Source: Enterococcus crotali
Lineage (GTDB): Bacteria > Bacillota > Bacilli > Lactobacillales > Enterococcaceae
Length of the DNA stretch: 64,000 nt
Assembly (NCBI RefSeq): GCF_000633635.1
Contig: NZ_AYPQ01000009.1
Coordinates: 89,413 to 153,412, forward strand
Direction: 5' to 3'
Shown here: positions 1 through 8,850 of the stretch, in pieces
Position numbering within the stretch: position 1 is the first letter of the stretch
Layout of the letters: every line of letters begins with the position of its first letter
Made by a program: the position numbers and the translations under genes
Notes under the pieces: model-generated
Database searches by the model: none
Told to the model about the DNA's origin: nothing
Seen by the model: only the letters and a program-made list of their open reading frames with translations

Positions 1-21
1 ACAGTAAAAGGTGTGTTGAAA

Positions 22-1404
22 ATGAATTTCTTTCTTTATTTATTACTTGTTGGGGTCAACTTTTTAATGGCTTTCGCAGGTAGGATTCCTGCAAATCCGC
101 ATAAAAATATTATTTTAGAAACAACTTTACCTAAAGATAAACTACAAGAGGAACAAGTTCTAACCGTCAGTAAAACATACAAAAAGAGGTTACTGCAATG
201 TGCCTTGATTTTCTCTATTGTTGCCCTTCCAATCCTTGTCATCCCCTATGATTCGCTCGTTATGCTCTATTTTCTGATGATGCTGATTGGGTATATTGGG
301 ACTTCTTTTTACCTACAGGTTGTTTACATACGTAAAATGACCACGGTAAAAGTTCAAAATAATTGGATTTTACCAATCAGTCCGATTTTAGTCGATACAA
401 CATTAGTAGCCAATAAAAATCGCAAATTAATTTCTGTTTGGTGGTTCTTACCTAGTGTTTTGATTACTCTTTCGGGTTGTCTCTATTCCATTACAACATT
501 TGGATCAGCTAACGGTAATTGGATCATTTGCCTTATTTCTCTTCTAATGATGGGCATGTTTTTGCTGTTTTATTATTTTATTGCACGTTTTCCTGTTAAG
601 CCGGTCACAAGCGATGAAATGATCAATCAACTGGTCAATGATCAAATGCGTCATCATTGGTCTGTTTTAATGGCTGTTTCAGCTTTTATTTTAAGCCCTA
701 TAGCTTTTCTGGCGATAGGTTCAGTAATGGTTCCTTATGAACAAATGATGGCATTTTCAATTGGTTATCTGATTCTTATGCTTGTATTTGTGCTCTTTAC
801 TTTTTATTATTTATTCTCCTCTAGAAAAAAGCAAGATCAATTGATTGCACAAGCAAAAGAGTATCGCTACAGCGACGAGGATCAATATTGGAAATATGGA
901 ATCTATATTAATCCAAATGATAAAAGAATCATGGTGCCAGATCGTGTCGGGATGAATATTTCTGTCAATTTAGGCAGACCTGCTGGAAAATTCACTTTAG
1001 GACTAACAGGTATATTGGTTTTGATTGCTCTTGTCGCCGCAAGTATTCCGATGTTGATCAGTGATTTTTCAAGTAATCCATTTGAATTGACTACGACTCG
1101 CAGTAGCATCTACTTATCAGCACCATTGAGTCAGCGCAGACAGATCGATTTAAACGATATTGAATCCGTAGAATTGATCAATCATCTGCCTAAAGATAGA
1201 CTGCGTGTTTACGGAACAGCGACAGAAAATTATTTGACTGGAGAATTCCAGGTCAATGGTGAACCTGCTTACTTGCTTGTTTTAACGGATAAAAAGCCGA
1301 TCTTAGCAATCAGGACAAAAAATAAGTTATACTATTATACTAATAAAGACAGTACATTAACTGAAAAATACTATCGGAATATCCTAGATATTTTAGGAAG
1401 CTGA
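22..1404 (+). CDS. Multi-pass membrane protein with DUF5808-like motif and PH-like C-terminal domain
   Basis: The protein has about 460 residues. There are hydrophobic helices near the N-terminus, around residues 60-100, 145-190, 220-265 and 330-350. The segment YWKYGIYINPNDKR (about residue 294) followed by NLGRPAGKF is the pattern I know from DUF5808/SdpI-related proteins. The last ~100 residues, after the final helix, look like a bacterial PH-like domain outside or beneath the membrane. Proteins of this type often lie beside a GntR regulator, which would be upstream of the window. ATG at 22 sits 10 bases after AAAAGG; GTG at 13 and TTG at 16 are possible but too close to it. Function unknown; a role in membrane-stress or peptide immunity is only a guess by analogy with SdpI. 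Confidence 0.75.
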   Translation: MNFFLYLLLVGVNFLMAFAGRIPANPHKNIILETTLPKDKLQEEQVLTVSKTYKKRLLQCALIFSIVALPILVIPYDSLVMLYFLMMLIGYIGTSFYLQVVYIRKMTTVKVQNNWILPISPILVDTTLVANKNRKLISVWWFLPSVLITLSGCLYSITTFGSANGNWIICLISLLMMGMFLLFYYFIARFPVKPVTSDEMINQLVNDQMRHHWSVLMAVSAFILSPIAFLAIGSVMVPYEQMMAFSIGYLILMLVFVLFTFYYLFSSRKKQDQLIAQAKEYRYSDEDQYWKYGIYINPNDKRIMVPDRVGMNISVNLGRPAGKFTLGLTGILVLIALVAASIPMLISDFSSNPFELTTTRSSIYLSAPLSQRRQIDLNDIESVELINHLPKDRLRVYGTATENYLTGEFQVNGEPAYLLVLTDKKPILAIRTKNKLYYYTNKDSTLTEKYYRNILDILGS

Positions 1405-1520
1405 ATGAGTCATTAGGCTTACATCCACAACAAATTCCCTTATTTTAGTAGAAACATCACTTGATACGGAAATAGAGTGGATTATTTTGCTAAAAAATGC
1501 TCTATTCTGTCAATTATACT

Positions 1521-1549
1521 TTGACATATTTCTATTATGTGATTAAACT
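1521..1549 (+). promoter_or_regulatory. Sigma-A-type promoter of the GNAT gene
   Basis: TTGACA at 1521-1526 and TAAACT at 1544-1549 are separated by 17 bases. Transcription would begin near 1556, so the acetyltransferase must start at the ATG at 1578 and not at an in-frame ATG at 1497. Confidence 0.6.
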
Positions 1550-1577
1550 AAGCATAGTGAATAGGAGTGAAGGAATA

Positions 1578-2057
1578 ATGACTGTATTCAGTTTGAGAAA
1601 ATATCAACAATCTGATCTAAAAGACATACTTGCTATATTTAACGGTACTGTTCAAGCAATTAATAAGAAAGACTATACGCAACAACAAATCGAACAATTG
1701 ATTCAGCTAAACCCTGATTATGAACAATGGCATACTAGACTTTCGTCTACCTATAGCGTTGTTGCTCTGAATCGAATGGAAGTGATCGGCTTTGGCAATA
1801 TTACTGATTCTGGTGAGCTTGATTTATTGTATGTAGATAAAAAATGGATCGGCTACGGTATCGGAAAAATGCTGGCTAAAGATTTGATAAATCATGCATT
1901 AAAAACAGGCGCCAAAGAGCTCACAGTTTACTCTTCGATCACGGCGAAACCATTCTTTGAATCGCTTGGCTTTGAGTTAGTCGAACAAAAGGTTCAATAT
2001 CGTAATGGTGTCATGCTGATGAATTATTTGATGGTCTATCGTAAAGAAACAAAGTAA
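1578..2057 (+). CDS. GNAT family N-acetyltransferase
   Basis: This 159-residue protein has the usual GNAT length and motif order. The core strand ELDLLYVDKKWIGYGIGKML (about residues 76-95) holds the acetyl-CoA pyrophosphate loop, and the C-terminal FFESLGFELVE is the family's typical end. It would transfer an acetyl group from acetyl-CoA to an amine, but the substrate cannot be read from sequence. The start at 1578 follows AGGAGTGAAGGA and lies downstream of a good promoter, so an upstream in-frame ATG is rejected. It is a single-gene unit ended by the strong hairpin after it. Confidence 0.88.
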   Translation: MTVFSLRKYQQSDLKDILAIFNGTVQAINKKDYTQQQIEQLIQLNPDYEQWHTRLSSTYSVVALNRMEVIGFGNITDSGELDLLYVDKKWIGYGIGKMLAKDLINHALKTGAKELTVYSSITAKPFFESLGFELVEQKVQYRNGVMLMNYLMVYRKETK

Positions 2058-2087
2058 TCCGATTGCTTCGTTTCTATCTTTTTACTG

Positions 2088-2141
2088 ATACAAAATAGAG
2101 GCATTTTCTGAATTATGTTCAGGAATGCCTCTATTTTGTAT
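2088..2141. terminator. Bidirectional rho-independent terminator
   Basis: A long inverted repeat (ATACAAAATAGAGGCATT paired with AATGCCTCTATTTTGTAT) lies between the convergent acetyltransferase and kinase genes. Its A/T-rich flanks can serve as a U-tract for either strand. Confidence 0.8.
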
Positions 2142-2152
2142 CACAGTATTTT

Positions 2153-2770
2153 TTAGTTGCCGTTCTCAACTTTATCTGCCAAATATTCGATCAAAGCACC
2201 ATAATCAACTTTCTGATAATCTGTAACATCAAATTCATGTAATTCACCCAGTTGAAACTGATTATATCCTCTTGCTTCGATTATTTGTTTGAATTGCTCT
2301 TTTGTAATATGGTTATCCGCCTTCACACGATTTTCTAAGGTGTCTCCAAAATGATAGTGGGTCATTAGATGGCTCAGATGTCGATCCGGCTCTAAGTCTC
2401 GTTGGTGTCTTCGTTCCCATAATACGTCAAAATCAGCTACTAACCGAACCGTAATCACTTCATATTCATAGGTTTCAGCTAATTGGGCTAGTTTCTCTTT
2501 TTGCTTATCACTAAACGGGTATTCTGAAACAATCACTTGTTTGCCAACCTCCATATATAATGCTAAAACATTATAATAAAAGGACCACACTCTTTTTTCT
2601 AACTGAGCTTTTTCCATAAGATTGTCAAAACCGACTGAATCAGCTAACAATTCCTTTCCCTCATCTGGCGTAATCAAAAATAAGTTAGGTATTTGTTCGC
2701 GAATTTGTTGGATCAAATAGGTTTTGCCCGTTGCTGGACTTCCTGCAAGTAAAATCAAATATTTTTTCAT
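2153..2770 (-). CDS. P-loop (AAA_33-type) kinase-like ATPase
   Basis: The Walker A motif GSPATGKT lies near the N-terminus, and the rest fits small zeta-toxin/AAA_33-like kinases, with an ERRHQRDLEPDRH lid-like segment near residue 115. It probably phosphorylates a small molecule; the substrate is unknown. The start at 2770 lies 4 bases past the aldolase stop, so the two are likely translationally coupled. An in-frame start at 2803 would overlap the aldolase by 29 bases and is less likely. As the last gene of the PTS-aldolase operon it could act on a sugar intermediate, but that is inference only. Confidence 0.75.
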   Translation of the reverse strand: MKKYLILLAGSPATGKTYLIQQIREQIPNLFLITPDEGKELLADSVGFDNLMEKAQLEKRVWSFYYNVLALYMEVGKQVIVSEYPFSDKQKEKLAQLAETYEYEVITVRLVADFDVLWERRHQRDLEPDRHLSHLMTHYHFGDTLENRVKADNHITKEQFKQIIEARGYNQFQLGELHEFDVTDYQKVDYGALIEYLADKVENGN

Positions 2771-2774
2771 CTGA

Positions 2775-3638
2775 CTAACGTAAATGGATCGGACTTTCAA
2801 CATTCATGAATAAACCAATCTTGTGTTTGACAATATCGTGACAGACTTCATTGGCAGGAATAACATTGTAGCGTAAGGACTTGTTGACCGCCGTTTCTTC
2901 AAAGGATTCTTTGGCTGTTTTCGTCCAGTTGACTAAAAGCTCTGTCCCAACGTTAAATTTACGAATACCGTTATTGATCAACTCTGGATAGTCCTCTTCT
3001 TTTACCCCTGTTCCACCATGGATCACAAGAGGGATATCAACGATTGCATTGATTTCTTTTAATAAGGGGACATTGACTTCTGTCTTGGATTTAAATTGCC
3101 CGTGATTCGTTCCAATCGCAATCGCTAACGCGTCGATTCCTGTTGCCTCTACAAAGGCCAGCGCATCCTCTGGTTTAGTATAAACTTTGTCATCTTCAGC
3201 TACATGAATGCCTTCTTCCGTACCGCCGATCGTTCCTAATTCCCCTTCAACCGAAACGCCTTTTTGATGGGCATATTCCACTACTGCTTTGGTTTTTAAG
3301 ATATTATCTTTAAACGGTAAATGAGAACCATCATACATAACAGAAGTATACCCATGATCGATCGCTTCTTTGATGTCATCAAAATTTCTGGCATGATCTA
3401 AATGTAATACTGCATCGACCATTTCTTTTTCTGCCATCGTTTTTACTACGGAAACTAAGACATCATACCCAATATATTTTGCTGTATCCACACTGGTTTG
3501 AATAATGATCGGCGCGCCCATCTCTTTTGCTGCTCGAATCATTTCTGGTAGCATTTCTAAATTGTGAGCGTTAAAAGCGCCTACGGTAAAATTCAATTCT
3601 TCTGCTGTTTTCGTAACTTCTTTCAATGTTGTATACAT
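2775..3638 (-). CDS. Class II fructose/tagatose-bisphosphate aldolase family protein
   Basis: The protein has 287 residues, the usual length for the zinc-dependent class II aldolases (FbaA/GatY/KbaY). HLDHA (about 79-83) holds the catalytic Asp and a zinc His, EGELGTIGG is the conserved loop, HGGTG holds another zinc His and binds phosphate, and NVGTELL is the second phosphate-binding segment. It would cleave a ketose 1,6-bisphosphate or ketose 1-phosphate to dihydroxyacetone phosphate and an aldehyde. Placement behind an UlaA/UlaB-type PTS makes it the catabolic aldolase for the imported sugar and not the glycolytic enzyme. Which sugar is open: tagatose- or fructose-type bisphosphates are both possible. 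Confidence 0.9.
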   Translation of the reverse strand: MYTTLKEVTKTAEELNFTVGAFNAHNLEMLPEMIRAAKEMGAPIIIQTSVDTAKYIGYDVLVSVVKTMAEKEMVDAVLHLDHARNFDDIKEAIDHGYTSVMYDGSHLPFKDNILKTKAVVEYAHQKGVSVEGELGTIGGTEEGIHVAEDDKVYTKPEDALAFVEATGIDALAIAIGTNHGQFKSKTEVNVPLLKEINAIVDIPLVIHGGTGVKEEDYPELINNGIRKFNVGTELLVNWTKTAKESFEETAVNKSLRYNVIPANEVCHDIVKHKIGLFMNVESPIHLR

Positions 3639-3663
3639 GTATTTCTCCCCATTCTTTTCAATT

Positions 3664-4065
3664 TTACTGACCGCTGATCGTCACTTTTTTCGCGATTTGC
3701 CGCATGTCATCCATTTTATTCATCCACAAGTCGATTCCATCACTGTCACCATTTTTGGCAGCTTCAGCTCGTTTTTGATTGTACAAACTCATTAATTTTT
3801 TATAGCCCTGACCAATGCTATTTTTACAGGACTGACTTTTTTCTAATGCCGTGATTGCTTGGTCGATTTCATTTAGTTGTACAAATAATAAACCCATTTT
3901 TTCATATTTTTCAGCTAAAGCATTGTCTGCTAATTCTGATGCAGCGATTTCCGCTGTAACTTGATCGATTTCTTTATGAAGTTCATTTTTTTGTTCCTCT
4001 GTCAAAACCGCTTCTACGTCTACTTTCACTAGACTTGTCTTTTTCTTTTTAAAAAAATCAAACAT
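3664..4065 (-). CDS. Small TPR-like helical protein of the PTS operon
   Basis: This 133-residue protein is predicted to be all helical and charged. It begins with a Lys-rich MFDFFKKKK segment, followed by a region (about 48-85) resembling one tetratricopeptide unit. It has no signal peptide or membrane helix. It sits 14 bases after the IIC gene and 25 bases before the aldolase gene, with a clear GGAGG site, so it belongs to the sugar operon. I do not recognise an assigned function. A scaffold or regulatory partner for the permease or aldolase is speculative. Confidence 0.7.
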   Translation of the reverse strand: MFDFFKKKKTSLVKVDVEAVLTEEQKNELHKEIDQVTAEIAASELADNALAEKYEKMGLLFVQLNEIDQAITALEKSQSCKNSIGQGYKKLMSLYNQKRAEAAKNGDSDGIDLWMNKMDDMRQIAKKVTISGQ

Positions 4066-4079
4066 CGTTCCCCTCCTTT

Positions 4080-5369
4080 TTAAAAGGCCTTCATGATCGG
4101 ACTAATGATCCAAGCATATAAGAGAGCCGCTGTGACAGTATCTACATCCGTCGCTGTAGCGTTGACAAAGCCCATGCTATTGAAAATCGTCACTAATAGT
4201 GCGGGCAGTAATGTAATAAAAAAGCCATGTGCGATTCCGCCAATGATTGCGCCACGTCTACCACCGACTGCATTTCCAAAAATTCCCGCTGTCCCGCCAG
4301 CAAAAAAGTTCGTCAACATGCCTGGTAAAATCATTGCCAAGCCAAATGTTGGTAAAATGAACATCGCCAAAACGGCCCCAATCGTCGTTGTAATAAAACC
4401 TAGAATCACTGCATTTGGGCTATAAGGGAAAAACACTGGGCAGTCTAACGCCGGAATCGCATTTGGCACTAATTTCATCGCAATCCCTCTAAAGGCTGGT
4501 ACGATTTCTCCAAGTAATAAACGAACGCCTGCTAGTAAAACATAGACACCTACAACAAATTGGATCGCTTGTAAGAAGGCAAACATAATATAATTTTGGT
4601 TGCCTGATAAGGTTGAAGCAAATGTTTCACCTGCGAACAACACAGTCACGATATATAGCGGCACCATCACAACCATCACAGACAAATACGTATCTTGCAG
4701 AAACTCAAACGATTTCGGTAATTTAAGATCTTCCACCGACTTCTTATTTTCACCACGTTCGCCAAAAATCCATGCAACACCCGCTTCAAATAAATAACCA
4801 ATGGTACAAAAATGCCCTAGCGCGATATCATCAGAACCAGTTATTTTTCTAATAAATGGTTGGGCAATTGCAGGCATTGCAACCGCAAAGACGCCTCCGA
4901 TAAATCCACCTACAAGAATCAAAACAATCCCACGAAGACCTGCAAAATAACCAAAAACTGTTGTCATTGTCGCCATCCATAAAATAGCTTGTCCCGTTAA
5001 AAAGATATATTTCCATTTTGTAAAGCGAGCAATCAAAATATTAAACACAAAAATTGCTAAAAAGGTTAACGCAATATCCCGACCTAATCCAAGTTCATTC
5101 ATCGCCTGTCCGTTGATTGCTTCGATAGAAGGAATAATCCCTTGCATGTGAAATCCCTCTGTAAAAATTTCCCCAAAATAAGTTAAACTTCCAACGATAA
5201 TACTAGAACCAGCACTTAATACTTGAAACCCTAACAACGTTTTTAATGAACCCGATAACACTTGACCAATCGATTTTTTTTGCAAAATCAAGCCCAACAT
5301 AGCAATCAAGCTGATCGTGATCGATGCCTGTGTCAAAATGTTCTCGATGATAAAATTAATGACCCCCAT
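4080..5369 (-). CDS. PTS ascorbate-type permease, IIC component (UlaA/SgaT family)
   Basis: The 429-residue protein has about 11 hydrophobic segments and the family's landmarks: LLGFQVLSAGS near the N-terminus, ALDCPVFFPYSPNAV (about 300) and GGTAGIFGNAVGGRRGA (about 360). It would translocate a sugar acid or pentose-like substrate through the membrane while IIB phosphorylates it. I chose the start at 5369 because GGAGGG lies 8 bases ahead. The gene then overlaps the IIB stop by 14 bases, implying coupled translation. The substrate is uncertain: this family includes ascorbate permeases, but no Ula lactonase or decarboxylase genes are nearby, and the class II aldolase argues for a ketose-yielding sugar. 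Confidence 0.9.
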   Translation of the reverse strand: MGVINFIIENILTQASITISLIAMLGLILQKKSIGQVLSGSLKTLLGFQVLSAGSSIIVGSLTYFGEIFTEGFHMQGIIPSIEAINGQAMNELGLGRDIALTFLAIFVFNILIARFTKWKYIFLTGQAILWMATMTTVFGYFAGLRGIVLILVGGFIGGVFAVAMPAIAQPFIRKITGSDDIALGHFCTIGYLFEAGVAWIFGERGENKKSVEDLKLPKSFEFLQDTYLSVMVVMVPLYIVTVLFAGETFASTLSGNQNYIMFAFLQAIQFVVGVYVLLAGVRLLLGEIVPAFRGIAMKLVPNAIPALDCPVFFPYSPNAVILGFITTTIGAVLAMFILPTFGLAMILPGMLTNFFAGGTAGIFGNAVGGRRGAIIGGIAHGFFITLLPALLVTIFNSMGFVNATATDVDTVTAALLYAWIISPIMKAF

Positions 5370-5703
5370 GATAACGCCCTCCATTTATATATTGGTCGCT
5401 AAATAGCGCCTTTTGCTTGCAAACTGGTGTGATTTTTTCATCTATTTCGGCTTTTGAGACAATATTTTTCAAGTAAATGATCGCCGTTTTTTCTTCATCG
5501 ATGCTAAATTTTTCAAATTGTGATTGAAAATTTTGAGCGGTAATAATGATATCGGGATTCATCGAAACAGCCGATGAGATATCCGTATGCTCTAGTTTGG
5601 CTTCTACTCCTTTTTGATTTAATACATCCTCCGCTGCCATCTGTGCTGCAAAACTACTGCCTAACCCTGCTCCGCAAACAAATAAAATCGTCAGTTTTTT
5701 CAT
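5356..5703 (-). CDS. PTS IIB component (ascorbate/galactitol type)
   Basis: This 115-residue cytoplasmic protein opens with LFVCGAGLGSSF, in which Cys10 is the phosphorylated residue of this IIB class. It accepts phosphate from a IIA domain and passes it to the sugar bound by the IIC encoded by the overlapping next gene. No separate IIA gene is present in the operon. The only nearby IIA-like domain is the C-terminus of the upstream regulator, which may serve in transport or only in sensing. Confidence 0.88.
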   Translation of the reverse strand: MKKLTILFVCGAGLGSSFAAQMAAEDVLNQKGVEAKLEHTDISSAVSMNPDIIITAQNFQSQFEKFSIDEEKTAIIYLKNIVSKAEIDEKITPVCKQKALFSDQYINGGRYHGGH

Positions 5704-5726
5704 AATGATCCGCTCCAGTCTTTTTA

Positions 5727-7823
5727 TTATTTTGTTTCATTTAACGCTTCTTCATATAAAATCGTTTCAAAATCAGCTACATTGCTACAGTTGGTCAAAC
5801 GCTCTATTTTCGTTTCATCGTTGATCAATTCAATCAAGCTTTTCATAATATTTAAGTGGGAAAAAGAATCTACTGCTGCCAAACAAAATATGATTTTCAC
5901 AGGATCATTTTCTTCATTGCCAAACACAACAGGTTCTGCTAACGTTGCCACGCTGATGCCTAATTTATTTACACCATCTTCAGGTCGTGCATGGGCTAAA
6001 GCGAGGTGTTTTCCCATCACGATATATGGACCAAATTCTTTAACAGACCCGACCATCGCAGTTACATACGATTCCTCGATACACTTTTCTTTTAGCAATG
6101 GAGAAGCCACTCGTCGAATCGCACTCTCCCAATCTGGACATTTTTCTAATAACAAGATATCGCTTTTCTTTAAGACATCTTTTAGCATCGGCTGCAACTC
6201 CCTTTTATTTATCTTTAAATGGTTCTTATCAAAGGTCTTTTCTAACTTTTGATAAATCGTACTGGAGATCATTCCACCACTTTCTTTGATCAAGTCAAGC
6301 ACACGGTAAAACAATTCAGTAGAATCATTGGCATTATTTATTAGACGTTTATATTGTTTGTTTTGTTCCAAAAAGGCTTGGATATTTTTTCGGCTCTCGA
6401 CTTTAATGATTGGATCTACAACTAAAATTGGTTTGTCTGGATAAGTTAAACTAAGCGTTGAAAAAATCAAATCCACATCTAATTTTTTGATCAGATCCAT
6501 TTCTCCAGTGCTTAAGACCGCTATTACATCCATATTGAATAGTTCTTTTAAATGCTCAGCTAATAGTCGACCGGTCGCTGTACCATGATTACAAATAACA
6601 ACCGCCTTATAGGTATACGTCAATTCTTGATTGATCGCACTAACAGAGGTTGAAAAATGAATGGTCAAAAAAGCTATTTCATCCTCACTAAGCTCTTTTC
6701 TAGTTATTGCTTCAATGGTAGGAGCAAATTTTTCGATCGCAAAATAGATATTTCCATAGTATCGTTTAATATTTTCCTTTAAAGGGTTTAAAATCTGAAT
6801 GTCACTTTTTACTCGGCTGATCAAACCAGCCATATGCCGATACAGACCTTCATGGAGTGATTCCTCTTTTTTGGAAAAAGGAATTTTAGTCGTTTGTTCA
6901 ACAAATTGAATGAGCTGGATCGATAATAATTGCGCTTGTACCCACTCTACAGAGTTACTGATACTACCTGTATTGAAGGATTCCAACATAAAAATAATAT
7001 AGTTTGTTTCAGATATCGGTGGTCTCACTGCAAGTTTTTGGCACAGATTGTCAACAAATGCTTGAAGCTTATTTTGACCTGTATCAACTATTTCCCACGA
7101 AGAGTCAACGATCAATTCTTGTTTTAAATAGCGGCTTAGCCAAATAGCAGTAAACATGACCAATTGATTGCGGTAGAGATCTTCTCTTGAAGAAATCGTC
7201 TGATGATAGACATGATCGATTTCCTTTAATATATTCTTAGGAATATAACGAAATAAATATTTTTCTGGTGTACTCAAGCCAACTTCATTTCCATCAAGAA
7301 ACCGTAAACTATCAATGGATCGATTGATCACATCATAAATCATGGTTCGGATCGTTCGCTCTGATCCTTTTAAGATGATTCCTTGTTTAGGAATACTCAG
7401 TACTTCGATGCCATACTCTAAAAGAATCGTTCTGACCCTGCGCATGTCTTCATCCATTGTGCTTTTTGAGATTTGATACTCTGATTCTTTTTGATATAAA
7501 AACACAGGCCGTTCCGCTAAAGCAAAAGCTAAAATCAGGTCAAAAATTCGTTCTTCTCGATTCAAGTAATCCAATTCATTTTTCTCATCAATACAGACAG
7601 ACAATAATTCCCTTTCCTTTTGATCAAGATTTAAACACATACCTCTATTTCGGATCGTTTTAATTTCAGGTAATGTCCGTTCATCAAGAAACTCGTTGAT
7701 TTCCTTGATTTCATTCCTGATCGTTCTGTTACTGATTTGAAAATCTTCGCTTAACTCGCCAAGAGTCAAAGGATAATCCGACCAAATAAAGCGTTTAAAA
7801 ATTTGTACTGTTCGATCTTTCAT
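5727..7823 (-). CDS. BglG/MtlR-type transcriptional regulator with PRDs, IIB-like and IIA domains
   Basis: The ~698-residue protein has two N-terminal helix-turn-helix units (about 1-120), two PTS regulation domains in the middle, a GatB-like IIB domain starting at VVICNHGTATGRLL, and a C-terminal IIA domain with the likely phospho-histidine in LALAHARPEDG. Regulators of this design activate PTS operons when the PRDs are phosphorylated by HPr and are inhibited through the IIA/IIB-like domains. It is the first gene of the minus-strand operon, 23 bases upstream of IIB. The start at 7823 follows AAGGAGAG; an in-frame start at 7895 has no such site. The IIA domain resembles true UlaC-type IIAs, so it may also feed phosphate to the adjacent IIB. 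Confidence 0.88.
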   Translation of the reverse strand: MKDRTVQIFKRFIWSDYPLTLGELSEDFQISNRTIRNEIKEINEFLDERTLPEIKTIRNRGMCLNLDQKERELLSVCIDEKNELDYLNREERIFDLILAFALAERPVFLYQKESEYQISKSTMDEDMRRVRTILLEYGIEVLSIPKQGIILKGSERTIRTMIYDVINRSIDSLRFLDGNEVGLSTPEKYLFRYIPKNILKEIDHVYHQTISSREDLYRNQLVMFTAIWLSRYLKQELIVDSSWEIVDTGQNKLQAFVDNLCQKLAVRPPISETNYIIFMLESFNTGSISNSVEWVQAQLLSIQLIQFVEQTTKIPFSKKEESLHEGLYRHMAGLISRVKSDIQILNPLKENIKRYYGNIYFAIEKFAPTIEAITRKELSEDEIAFLTIHFSTSVSAINQELTYTYKAVVICNHGTATGRLLAEHLKELFNMDVIAVLSTGEMDLIKKLDVDLIFSTLSLTYPDKPILVVDPIIKVESRKNIQAFLEQNKQYKRLINNANDSTELFYRVLDLIKESGGMISSTIYQKLEKTFDKNHLKINKRELQPMLKDVLKKSDILLLEKCPDWESAIRRVASPLLKEKCIEESYVTAMVGSVKEFGPYIVMGKHLALAHARPEDGVNKLGISVATLAEPVVFGNEENDPVKIIFCLAAVDSFSHLNIMKSLIELINDETKIERLTNCSNVADFETILYEEALNETK

Positions 7824-7962
7824 CTGCTTCTCTCCTTGCTTGATTTCATTATATAGTGGTGTAGAGCAATTGATTAGTGGAGATTGTTGCAACATTTCTT
7901 GGCAAAAATGTAAGCGCGAACATTTTCAAAAAAACGAATTGTTGCCTTTTTAGTATACAAAA

Positions 7963-8001
7963 AAAGAGTGGTCAAAACTAAAACAGTTTTGACCACTCTT
8001 T
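7963..8001 (-). terminator. Terminator of copYZ
   Basis: A 17-bp stem (AAAGAGTGGTCAAAACT and its complement) with a five-base loop is followed on the minus strand by seven T residues. It closes the copper operon 38 bases after copZ. Confidence 0.85.
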
Positions 8002-8039
8002 ACATTAGAATAAACTATCTTTTTTCGCAGCCTATTTTT

Positions 8040-8240
8040 TTAAGCCACAGTAAATTTAGTTTCTGATAATGAGTTTTGCAGCTCATCATTTGAAATTTCT
8101 CTATCACTCGTTACAGATGCTGATTTTTTTTCTAAGTCAACAGTTGCTGATTGCACACCTGCAATTTTTTCAAAATTTTCTTTGACGATAGTCACGCAAC
8201 CGTCACATTTCATTCCGTTGATCGTTACTGTTTTTTCCAT
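8040..8240 (-). CDS. copZ: Copper chaperone CopZ
   Basis: This 66-residue protein has a single heavy-metal-associated domain with the Cu(I)-binding motif MKCDGC near residue 10. In enterococci CopZ carries Cu(I) in the cytoplasm and delivers it to the repressor CopY, releasing it from DNA. The start at 8240 follows AAGGAGTG; a longer in-frame start at 8300 would overlap copY and is rejected. It lies 35 bases after copY and just before a strong terminator, so no copper ATPase is encoded in the same transcript. Confidence 0.92.
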   Translation of the reverse strand: MEKTVTINGMKCDGCVTIVKENFEKIAGVQSATVDLEKKSASVTSDREISNDELQNSLSETKFTVA

Positions 8241-8275
8241 TGATAAACACTCCTTATATTTTTTATGGTATTGAT

Positions 8276-8722
8276 TTAACGAGCTAGATGACACTGACAT
8301 TGACCAGGTATACAGTTACAAGGCACGGTGTCCACAGCTGATTTTCGTTTTTCTTTCAGTAAGGTTTCCAATTCATCGATATCGTTAAAACTTAACAAGC
8401 TTTCATTGATGATTGTTTCAAGGACTTTCCCAACTTTTTTACTGCATACTTTTGTCAGCATTTCCTCTGAAAGGGCCTCAATGCTTTTGCGCTCTTCAAC
8501 TAAAGGAAAGTAGGTAAATTTATTGCCGTTACGCTTCGTTCCAAGCATACCTTTATCGACTAAACGGCTCAATAATGTTTTGACGGTAGTGCTTTTCCAT
8601 TCAGTTTTTTCATTGAGGATATCCGTCACTTCTTTACTTGTCGTTTCCCCCGTTGCCCAAGCAACGCGCATGACTTCCCATTCTGCGTCAGTGATACTTA
8701 AAGCTTTTTTCTTTTCTGACAT
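8276..8722 (-). CDS. copY: Copper-responsive repressor CopY
   Basis: The 148-residue protein belongs to the BlaI/MecI/CopY family: an N-terminal winged helix (SITDAEWEVMRVAW; TTVKTLLSRLVDKG) and a C-terminal metal site CNCIPGQCQC, which fits the CxCxxxxCxC motif that holds zinc in the DNA-bound form and is displaced by Cu(I). It should repress its own operon through the palindrome at 8765-8778. The start at 8722 follows AAAAAGGAG. Unlike the classic copYZAB operon of E. hirae, no ATPase gene follows. Confidence 0.93.
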   Translation of the reverse strand: MSEKKKALSITDAEWEVMRVAWATGETTSKEVTDILNEKTEWKSTTVKTLLSRLVDKGMLGTKRNGNKFTYFPLVEERKSIEALSEEMLTKVCSKKVGKVLETIINESLLSFNDIDELETLLKEKRKSAVDTVPCNCIPGQCQCHLAR

Positions 8723-8764
8723 AAAAAGTCTCCTTTTTATTGTTTTCTTGTCATATCGCAATTA

Positions 8765-8778
8765 ACTACATACGTAGT
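8765..8778. promoter_or_regulatory. CopY operator (cop box)
   Basis: The near-perfect palindrome ACTACATACGTAGT contains TACATACGTA, one mismatch from the enterococcal cop-box consensus TACANNTGTA. It lies just downstream of the -10 hexamer of the copY promoter, where bound repressor would block initiation. Confidence 0.7.
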
Positions 8779-8792
8779 CAACCTATGCATTA

Positions 8793-8821
8793 ATAATAGC
8801 TCTTTTTTTGGTGTTTGTCAA
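8793..8821 (-). promoter_or_regulatory. copYZ promoter
   Basis: On the minus strand TTGACA (8816-8821) and TATTAT (8793-8798) are separated by exactly 17 bases, a near-consensus sigma-A promoter about 70 bases upstream of copY. Confidence 0.75.
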
Positions 8822-8850
8822 AGAGAAGATTTTAATTGAATACAATGCAA

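Noticed and set aside
4093..4797. Plus-strand frames opposite the UlaA-like permease
   Set aside because: They are antisense shadows of a conserved membrane protein, with no ribosome binding site and no family motif.
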